Below the pieces are notes generated by a model. That model saw only the letters and a program-made list of their open reading frames with translations. It was not told the DNA's origin and made no database searches. DNA of 32,643 nt from Pelolinea sp. (GTDB lineage Bacteria > Chloroflexota > Anaerolineae > Anaerolineales > Anaerolineaceae). The DNA is taken from the NCBI GenBank assembly GCA_030655835.1, contig JAUSPC010000205.1, positions 1 through 32,643 of the forward strand, read 5' to 3'. Positions 25,943 to 32,643 of the stretch are shown here, piece after piece. Position numbers and translations under genes: made by a program. The number at the start of each line of letters is the position of its first letter. Within the stretch, counting starts at the first letter, position 1.

Positions 25943-26766
25943 AGAATCTCCTTTTTTGCCATTTCGTATTGTTCTGGATCTTTTATTGCTCGTCCATGCC
26001 AGGTAAAATCTTTCTCTACGAACGAAATACCTTTGCCTTTCACGGTATGCGCAATAAGAATGGATGGTTTTTCCTTTACTTCCTGAAGCGTTTTTAATGC
26101 CGCGCTAATTTTTTGCACATCATGACCATCAACCTCTTGTGTATACCACCCGAATGATTGCCACTTTTCTGTCAGTGGTTCCAATCCCATCTCTCTACTG
26201 ATTGGCCCCATTTCTTGGAACTTGTTGTAATCCAGGATCACGATCAATTCTTGCATTTGATAATGAGCGGCGGCCATTGCAGATTCCCAAATCTGTCCTG
26301 CCTGGCATTCACCGTCTCCGATTAGGACATAAGCACTAAAATCTTTTTTAATGAGGCGTGCACCTAAAATATGACCAATAGCTAAAGAAATTCCCTGTCC
26401 AAGTGAACCGGTTGTTGCTTCAACTCCTGGCATACACCCCAGGATCGGGTGTCCTTGAACTGGGCTTCCTGCCTGCCGAAGGCGCCAGAGTTCATCCCGT
26501 GAGAAATAACCAGCTTTTGCCAAGACTGCATATAATAGAGGCGCAGCATGGCCTTTGCTCATGATAAAGCGGTCGCGTTCTGGCCAGAGCGGCTCATCAC
26601 TTCTATAACGAAGAATCCCATTAAAAAATAATGCTGTTAGGATTTCTACAGAGGAGAATGAACTGGATAAGTGGCCTGATTCTGCTTTGGTGGTGGCTTC
26701 AAGAATATCAAGCCGCAGCTCGCGTGCAATTATTTTTAATTCATTTTTATTAGCTATTGACCCCAT
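25933..26766 (-). CDS. Transketolase N-terminal subunit (split transketolase)
   Basis: MGSIANKNELKIIARELRLDILEATTKAESGHLSSSFSSVEILTALFF..., DRFIMSKGHAAPLLYAVLAKAG, LGQGISLAIGHILGARL, YVLIGDGECQAGQIWESAMAAAHY. The ORF track extends to 26922, but homology begins at the ATG at 26766. Confidence 0.95.
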   Translation of the reverse strand: MGSIANKNELKIIARELRLDILEATTKAESGHLSSSFSSVEILTALFFNGILRYRSDEPLWPERDRFIMSKGHAAPLLYAVLAKAGYFSRDELWRLRQAGSPVQGHPILGCMPGVEATTGSLGQGISLAIGHILGARLIKKDFSAYVLIGDGECQAGQIWESAMAAAHYQMQELIVILDYNKFQEMGPISREMGLEPLTEKWQSFGWYTQEVDGHDVQKISAALKTLQEVKEKPSILIAHTVKGKGISFVEKDFTWHGRAIKDPEQYEMAKKEILCG

Positions 26767-27743
26767 GATAAATTCACTCCTTTTGTTTTTAGAAAATTTT
26801 CCACTTGGTTTAATGAGGGTAAGGCCGAGATAACACCACGATTCAAAGCGGTTAGTGCCCCAACTGCAGTTGCAAAAATCATGCAGTTTTTTAAATACGT
26901 AGGTGTAAGATTTTCTCGCCAATTTTTTTTCTTTGAAAGATAAAGAAGTAAACTAGCGATAAACGCATCGCCACAACCAGATGCATCTACAGTTTTAACA
27001 TTGAAAACGGGGAAAAATTCGGAATAATTTTTTGTACAAATATAACTTCCTTTTTCCCCTAATGTAACAACACAAATTTCTGGCCCATATTCCAATATTT
27101 TTTGTGAACCGACTTCGAAGTCGCTAGTATTTGTGATAATCTCTAATTCAATTTCATTTATTTTCACAAGATTTACTAGTTTGCATGTCTCCAACGCTTT
27201 TTTACAGGCTTCCTCTTTGGAAGACCAAAGCGTTGGCCGATAATTGAAATCGTATGATATTAGAGCCCCCGCTTCTTTTGCGATTTCTATTGCTCTATGA
27301 GTTGCGATTTCATATAGCTCATGCTGAAGACTTAATGAATCGAAATGAAAGGAATTGGAATTTTTCAGCAGATCGATATTTAAATCATTTTGAGTGAGTA
27401 GAGTATCCGCTCCTGGATTCCGGTAAAAGATAAAGTCATATGAATTTGGATCAGGTTGGGCAATAAAAACCACTGTTGTAGGGACTTCTTTGCTAAATTT
27501 TAAGCCCGAAACGTTTACATTGTTTTTATCTAACACGTCTGCAAGCCAATGCCCAAAATGATCATCACCCACTTTTCCAATAAATGCCGTTTTTCCCCCA
27601 AGTTTTGAAGCTGCAACGGCGACATTGGCAGGAGCACCTCCAGGGGTAGGAATAAAAGAAGATATTTTGGAAAAAGATTTCCCAATTTCAGATGGAAACA
27701 TATCAATAAGGATTACACCTAAAGTTGTAATATCAAATTGCAT
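26754..27743 (-). CDS. PfkB-family carbohydrate kinase (fructokinase-like)
   Basis: PTPGGAPANVAVAASKLGGKTAFIGKVGDDHFGHWL; VKTVDASGCGDAFIASLLLYL. Confidence 0.95.
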   Translation of the reverse strand: MQFDITTLGVILIDMFPSEIGKSFSKISSFIPTPGGAPANVAVAASKLGGKTAFIGKVGDDHFGHWLADVLDKNNVNVSGLKFSKEVPTTVVFIAQPDPNSYDFIFYRNPGADTLLTQNDLNIDLLKNSNSFHFDSLSLQHELYEIATHRAIEIAKEAGALISYDFNYRPTLWSSKEEACKKALETCKLVNLVKINEIELEIITNTSDFEVGSQKILEYGPEICVVTLGEKGSYICTKNYSEFFPVFNVKTVDASGCGDAFIASLLLYLSKKKNWRENLTPTYLKNCMIFATAVGALTALNRGVISALPSLNQVENFLKTKGVNLSWGQ

Positions 27744-27798
27744 GTATTATCTCCGCTTGATTTTGGACAATATTAATGATCAACATATTTTCCAAGAA

Positions 27799-28929
27799 TC
27801 AATCCTGCTTGATTTCTTCCCATTTTTGAGTATCGAATGATTTGTAAGCCGCATCTAAAACTTCCTGGCATTTATAGCCGTCGTAAAAATTTGGCGATGC
27901 GGTTTTATTCTCCGCAATAGCTTCAACGAAATCTTTGATTTCGTGAATAAAGGTGTGTTCCCACCCAATAATATGGCCTGGGGGCCACCATGCATTAATA
28001 TAGGGGTGAACAGATTCTGTCACAAGGATTGTTTTAAAACCCTGCTCAGCCAGGTCATCATCAACGGAAAAAATATTAAGTTCATTCATTCTCTCTAAAT
28101 TAAAGGAAAAAGCTCCTTTGCTTCCGAAAACCTCTAACCTTAAAAAGTTCTTTTTCCCTGTTGCGAATCTGCTAGCGATAAATGACCCTAAAGCGCCATT
28201 TCTAAATTTAGCCATAAATTGAGCCGCATCATCTGCCGTAACAACGCCTTTTTCTTCACTGCCCTCTATTGGCCTTTCTTTTATAAAAATTTCTTTTGCT
28301 CCGCAAACTGCTTCAATTTCACCGACGAAAAAACGAGCTAAATCAACAATATGAGCATTTTGATCGCCGTGAGTTCCGGAACCGGATTCTTTAATACTGT
28401 GTCGCCAAACTATTGGAAAATCAGGATTAAGTAGCCAATCTTGATAATAAACTGCATTAAAATGACGGATTTTTCCAAATTTTCCTTCATCAATGAATTG
28501 TTTAGCTAGTTGTAAAGCAGGAACACGTCTGTAGTTGAAACCAACCATATGCTTAATTTTGTTTTCCTCGGCGGTTTCCCACATTTTTCTTGCTTCATCA
28601 GCATTTAGTGCAATCGGTTTTTCGCAAATAATATGTTTTTTATTCTTTATGGCTGAAATTGCAATTGGATAATGCATTGCATTTGGAGTGCAAATATCAA
28701 TTATGTCAATATCATTTCGTTCTATCAAATCATGAAAATCGGTTTCTTTGGATTTCCAATCAAATTTATTGCAAAACTTGTCTAAGCGTTCTGTATTACT
28801 ATCGCAAGCAGCGGTCATCTCAACTTTGAAAGGAAGATCGAAAAAATGATTCAAATTCATATAGGCGTTACTATGCGCTTTTCCCATAAAACCAATACCA
28901 ACTAAACCAACATTAATTTGATCTTTCAT
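27799..28929 (-). CDS. Gfo/Idh/MocA-family oxidoreductase
   Basis: INVGLVGIGFMGKAHSNAYMNL; DIIDICTPNAMHYPIAISAIKNKKHIICEKPIALNADEARKM. Confidence 0.95.
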   Translation of the reverse strand: MKDQINVGLVGIGFMGKAHSNAYMNLNHFFDLPFKVEMTAACDSNTERLDKFCNKFDWKSKETDFHDLIERNDIDIIDICTPNAMHYPIAISAIKNKKHIICEKPIALNADEARKMWETAEENKIKHMVGFNYRRVPALQLAKQFIDEGKFGKIRHFNAVYYQDWLLNPDFPIVWRHSIKESGSGTHGDQNAHIVDLARFFVGEIEAVCGAKEIFIKERPIEGSEEKGVVTADDAAQFMAKFRNGALGSFIASRFATGKKNFLRLEVFGSKGAFSFNLERMNELNIFSVDDDLAEQGFKTILVTESVHPYINAWWPPGHIIGWEHTFIHEIKDFVEAIAENKTASPNFYDGYKCQEVLDAAYKSFDTQKWEEIKQD

Positions 28930-28968
28930 TCGTTCTCCAATTTATTGTCCATATATATTATGCCATTA

Positions 28969-29106
28969 TACCAATGTACCAATGATAACATTATATCAAT
29001 ATTTACTGAATAAATCAATATAAAAAAGGATTGTTGCTTTTTTTGTTTTTTCTATATATAATACAAATTAGAATGTTGGCTTGTAAGTACGTTGGTACAA
29101 TATCAT
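28969..29106. promoter_or_regulatory. Candidate operator sites in the divergent intergenic region
   Basis: Tandem 8-bp direct repeat TACCAATG-TACCAATG at 28969-28984. TGTACCAA (28975-28982) and its inverted counterpart TTGGTACA (29092-29099) lie between the two divergent transcription units. Confidence 0.45.
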
Positions 29107-29456
29107 AAATAACAAATATTCCGGTGTTTAATAAATTAGCATGGAAACGTATGAGAAATAATGGTTTAGTAAAAAATGAAGGAATTTCACTTAAAACAAT
29201 GTAATTGAATATCGTGCATGCGTGTTTGTTGCTATTAGCGGAATTGAATAAAAAGTAATACCAAAATCAAGCTGTAGCGTGGGAACCAACAATTTCAGGA
29301 ATAAAAAGTGAGGATACTGATCTTGTTTCCGAGATTGGATTTGAAGTGCTCTCATTGATGAAGGATTGGACAACCATTAAGGTGAAACATAATGATCACT
29401 CAATATTGTGGCCGAATATTTTGATTCGGTGAAAAGGCATAACAAAAAAGGAGCTA

Positions 29457-30878
29457 ATGATGAAAAAAGAGAAACGGAATACTTTGGGGTTAATAATTGG
29501 AACCCGTGATTTTTTCCCTGCTGAACCAGTGAGAGAGGGAAGAAAGGATATTGTTTCAATATTAGATCACTATGACGTGGATTTTGTTACTCTTGATGAG
29601 GAGACTACAAGGTTTGGTGCAGTTGAAACTTGGGAAGACTCAAAAAAATGTGCGGATTTGTTTAAAAATAATCGTGATCGAATTGATGGAATTCTCGTTT
29701 TATTGCCTGTGTTTGGTCCAGAACGAGCGGTTGCTGACACATTAAAATTAGCAAAATTGGATGTTCCGGTATTAATCCAAGCATATCCTGACGATTTAGA
29801 AAAATTAAATGTTGAATTGCGGCGAGATTCCTTTTGCGGAAAATTGTCTGTGACTAATAATCTTTACCAATATGGAATTCCATTTTCTTTAACTAAATCA
29901 CACACAATTCATCCTTCTACAGAGGAATTTAAAAAAGATTTTGAAAAATTTATCGGTGTCTGTCGTGTTGTAAACGGGCTGCGAAATGCTCGGCTGGGCG
30001 CGGTTGGCGCACGTCCAACAATATTTAACACAGTAAGGTACAGTGAGAAATTATTGGAACGAGCTGGAATTAGTGTGTCTACTGTTGATTTATCGGAGAT
30101 TCTTGGGGCTGCCAAAAAAATTAATCCAGACGACTCGAGAGTGAAGGCAAAATTAGATGAAATAAATAATTACGTAAATACACAAGGAATTCCCTCTGAT
30201 CCTTTAATCAAGCTTTCAAAATTAGGGGTTATTCTAGATGATTGGGTTGATGAAAATGAAATTGATGCTCTATCGTTGCAATGTTGGACTTCAATACAAG
30301 AAAATTACGGAATAAATGCGTGTACACTTATGAGCATGATGTCAAATAAGTTAATTCCGAATGCTTGTGAAGTGGATTTGCTGGGATCTTTGACCATGTA
30401 TGCTATGCAACTTGCATCCGGAAAACCAAGCGCTCTTGTTGATTGGAACAATAATTATGCTAATGAAAAAGACAAATGCATGTTGTTTCATTGCGGTAAT
30501 TGGGCAAAAAGCTTTTTTGATGAGGAAATAAAAATGTCTTACGGCGAAATTCTTGCTACTGTACTTGGTAAGGAAAATACCTATGGGACGATATCAGCTA
30601 GAGCAGCTGCAACTCCTGTTACGGTTGCCAGAATTGAGACTGATGACTACCGGGGATGTATTAAATCATATATCTCTGAAGGTCAATTAACCAATGATCC
30701 TTTGGATACATTCGGATGTAGGGCTGTACTTGAAATAAAAGACCTTCAGGTCTTAATGCAATACGTTTGCAAGAAGGGGTATGCTCACCATTCAGCAATA
30801 AACCCGGAAAATATTGGTTCCATATTAGAGGAAGCATTTGAGACATATTTAGGATGGGAGGTCTATTTTCATAAATAA
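29457..30878 (+). CDS. L-fucose/L-arabinose isomerase family protein
   Basis: 473 aa: GILVLLPVFGPERAVADTLKLAKLDVPVLIQAYPDDLEKLN, RRDSFCGKLSVTNNLYQYGIPFSL, GVCRVVNGLRNARLGAVGARPTIFNTVRYSEKLLERAGISVSTVDLSEIL, NACEVDLLGSLTMYAMQLASGKPSALVDWNN. Confidence 0.9.
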   Translation: MMKKEKRNTLGLIIGTRDFFPAEPVREGRKDIVSILDHYDVDFVTLDEETTRFGAVETWEDSKKCADLFKNNRDRIDGILVLLPVFGPERAVADTLKLAKLDVPVLIQAYPDDLEKLNVELRRDSFCGKLSVTNNLYQYGIPFSLTKSHTIHPSTEEFKKDFEKFIGVCRVVNGLRNARLGAVGARPTIFNTVRYSEKLLERAGISVSTVDLSEILGAAKKINPDDSRVKAKLDEINNYVNTQGIPSDPLIKLSKLGVILDDWVDENEIDALSLQCWTSIQENYGINACTLMSMMSNKLIPNACEVDLLGSLTMYAMQLASGKPSALVDWNNNYANEKDKCMLFHCGNWAKSFFDEEIKMSYGEILATVLGKENTYGTISARAAATPVTVARIETDDYRGCIKSYISEGQLTNDPLDTFGCRAVLEIKDLQVLMQYVCKKGYAHHSAINPENIGSILEEAFETYLGWEVYFHK

Positions 30879-30956
30879 TTACGAAAATTCAATATTGATC
30901 TATTGGGTAAATTTTTATTAGTAGGAATATTTTTGGAATAATTTAGAAAAAATATC

Positions 30957-31703
30957 ATGAATAATGAATCAAAAATAATCAATAAAAGAAGCAAGGTTCC
31001 TTATTATCATCAGTTGTATTGGATCTTTCGAGATAAAATTACTTATGGAGAATTGTCCCCAGGTGACCAAATTCCAACAGAACTAGCATTATCAGAGGAA
31101 TATCAGGTCAGCAGAAACACAATACGTAATATGGTGGATATGTTGGTTAATGAGGGATATTTAATCCGACAGCGGGGAAAGGGTACTTTTATAAAGAAAC
31201 CTTCCTTTGAACAAGGACTCGTGCGAATATTTAATTTCACTGAGGAAATGCAACAAAGGGGTCTTGCACCTAGTTCAAAAGTGATTTCATCAGATATCAT
31301 TCCCGCAACTGAAGAAATTGCGGAATCTCTCAATGTTGAGGCTTATGCAGAATTAGCACAACTAACTAGATTGAGAATAGCTGATGGTGAATCCATTAGC
31401 ATTGAGATTACCCACCTAAACCATTCCTTATGTCCAAATGTTTTGAATTTACATAATTACGACAATGTCTCTCTCAGAAATACACTTCGTGATGATTTCA
31501 ATATTAATATTATGAGGGCAACGCAGAAAATTAAATCAGTAAATGCTTCTCATGAGATAGCAAATCTATTGGAGATTTCTCCGAAATCAGCACTTTTGTT
31601 CATTGAAAGGATTTCGTATACTGATAGAGATATCCCAATTGAATTTCTACAAATATATTATCGTGGTGATCGGTATACTCTCTATAACGAACTCAATGCT
31701 TAG
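30957..31703 (+). CDS. GntR-family transcriptional regulator with UTRA effector domain
   Basis: PYYHQLYWIFRDKITYGELSPGDQIPTELALSEEYQVSRNTIRNMVDMLVNEGYLIRQRGKGTFIKKP; UTRA-like C-terminus ending LLFIERISYTDRDIPIEFLQIYYRGDRYTLYNEL. Confidence 0.96.
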   Translation: MNNESKIINKRSKVPYYHQLYWIFRDKITYGELSPGDQIPTELALSEEYQVSRNTIRNMVDMLVNEGYLIRQRGKGTFIKKPSFEQGLVRIFNFTEEMQQRGLAPSSKVISSDIIPATEEIAESLNVEAYAELAQLTRLRIADGESISIEITHLNHSLCPNVLNLHNYDNVSLRNTLRDDFNINIMRATQKIKSVNASHEIANLLEISPKSALLFIERISYTDRDIPIEFLQIYYRGDRYTLYNELNA

Positions 31704-32108
31704 ATTGTCAAGTATTTAAACAACCTTATCTTTTTAATACGATGGATTTGTACGTTGAACTTGTCAATCCCCAAATTTAGCACCTCGACAAGTCCCTCGA
31801 ACATATGTTTAAGTATATAATTTTCCTGTTCTATAACTAAACCGCAAGTTAAACAAACGTTTAACCGAGCCCAGAAGGATAAAATCAGTTGATATATTCA
31901 TCCAGAAGCTTAACTCCTTGTCATACAATATTGACCGTGACTGTTTCACGTTTTTTTCATTGCTCCTGATCGTTTCTGTATTTCTTTCCAACTACCCTAT
32001 TCGCATTTTTATCTCAAGCTGGATTGAGTTAATTGCAATCTTAGCCACTTCCCATTTTATCTAGTCATCCGGGTTTGTGCCGTTTGTCTCGCCGATTGGT
32101 CAAAATGT

Positions 32109-32552
32109 CTACCCCGGCGGTGTCCCTTTCCCTGATCCCAGTCTTTTTTCCACATTGACCTCCCGCAGCGCCCCTTCCAACGCGCTCATGAAACCCTCTC
32201 GCTCGCTTTCTTCTTTCGTGGGCGCCTTCCCCGGCTTTGCGTGCCCCTGCAGTCCCGAGATCCGCAGCACATACATTGCGGTTTTGAGTTTCGTTGGTTC
32301 GTCCCCGTGCACCAGCGCTTTCCGCACCACCTCGATCGCCATCTCAACCAACTCGGTCAATGAGTCCATATGCTTGTCCCGAACCTGCGCCCGCCGTTGC
32401 TGCAGCTCCATGATAAAATCCGCATCCTGGTTCCTCCAACGGCTGATCGTTTGCCGCGCTGCCCCCACCCGCTCCGCGATCTCCCCGTCCGCCATCCCGC
32501 TCAATATCAGGTCAATTACTTTCTCTTGTTTCGGGTTGATAGAACTTTTCAC
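32109..32552 (-). CDS. Phage terminase small-subunit-like HTH protein
   Basis: NPKQEKVIDLILSGMADGEIAERVGAARQTISRWRNQDADFIMELQQRRAQVRDKHMDSLTELVEMAIEVVRKAL: HTH plus alpha-helical region typical of phBC6A51/terminase small-subunit-like proteins. Confidence 0.7.
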   Translation of the reverse strand: MKSSINPKQEKVIDLILSGMADGEIAERVGAARQTISRWRNQDADFIMELQQRRAQVRDKHMDSLTELVEMAIEVVRKALVHGDEPTKLKTAMYVLRISGLQGHAKPGKAPTKEESEREGFMSALEGALREVNVEKRLGSGKGTPPG

Positions 32553-32643
32553 TATTCCTCCCTTTCTTTTCCATTTATCATAAGGAAAAATAAACAGATA
32601 TACAACCTGTTAAAAGCGGAATCCCCCTTTCTATCACCCCTCC

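Noticed and set aside
26767-26922. N-terminal extension of the transketolase N-subunit ORF
   Set aside because: The extra residues (MARKSYTYVFKKLHDF...) overlap the PfkB kinase coding region in another frame. Transketolase homology begins at the ATG at 26766.
32077-32583. 168-aa plus-strand ORF at the right end
   Set aside because: Antisense to the HTH/terminase-like gene, which has a recognisable domain; composition (Ser/Pro/Arg-rich) is typical of a shadow ORF.
1-32643. tRNA or rRNA genes
   Set aside because: I saw no convincing tRNA cloverleaf with TTCGANNC and acceptor pairing, and no rRNA signature. tRNAscan-SE would be decisive.

Overview
The window is a 32.6 kb bacterial segment. Gene content and style suggest a Chloroflexota/Anaerolineae-like genome, but this is an inference and was not tested. 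The left edge (1-219) is the C-terminus of an IS30-family transposase, lying directly upstream of a DegT/DnrJ/EryC1/StrS aminotransferase and a GH4-family glycosidase. The middle holds metabolic and accessory genes: EamA transporters, a HAD phosphatase, an MtmB-type methylamine methyltransferase homologue, two tandem nucleoside phosphorylases, a rhodanese, an ICMT-like methyltransferase, a DUF2779 nuclease-like protein, a decayed pirin gene, and an RmlD-like reductase. A noncoding, hairpin-rich block (about 16.66-17.50 kb) contains a 173-bp tandem duplication and a G-quadruplex-type tract. The right third (17.7-31.7 kb) is a coherent sugar-catabolism locus: RbsABC-like ABC transporter, two TIM-barrel isomerases/epimerases, a SAF-domain DRL/homoserine-dehydrogenase-like oxidoreductase, a split transketolase, a PfkB kinase, a Gfo/Idh/MocA oxidoreductase, and a divergent FucI/AraA-like isomerase plus a GntR/UTRA regulator. 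The right edge has a phage terminase-small-subunit-like HTH gene. The strongest finding is that the rhodanese ORF ending at 8929 is probably a selenoprotein truncated by the ORF caller. An in-frame TGA sits where the catalytic Cys is expected, a conserved rhodanese C-terminus continues for 42 more codons, and a SECIS-like hairpin follows the TGA. Other leads are a pyrrolysine-less (Leu-199) MtmB homologue, the structured repeat block, and the sugar locus, which may handle an unusual (possibly branched) sugar.
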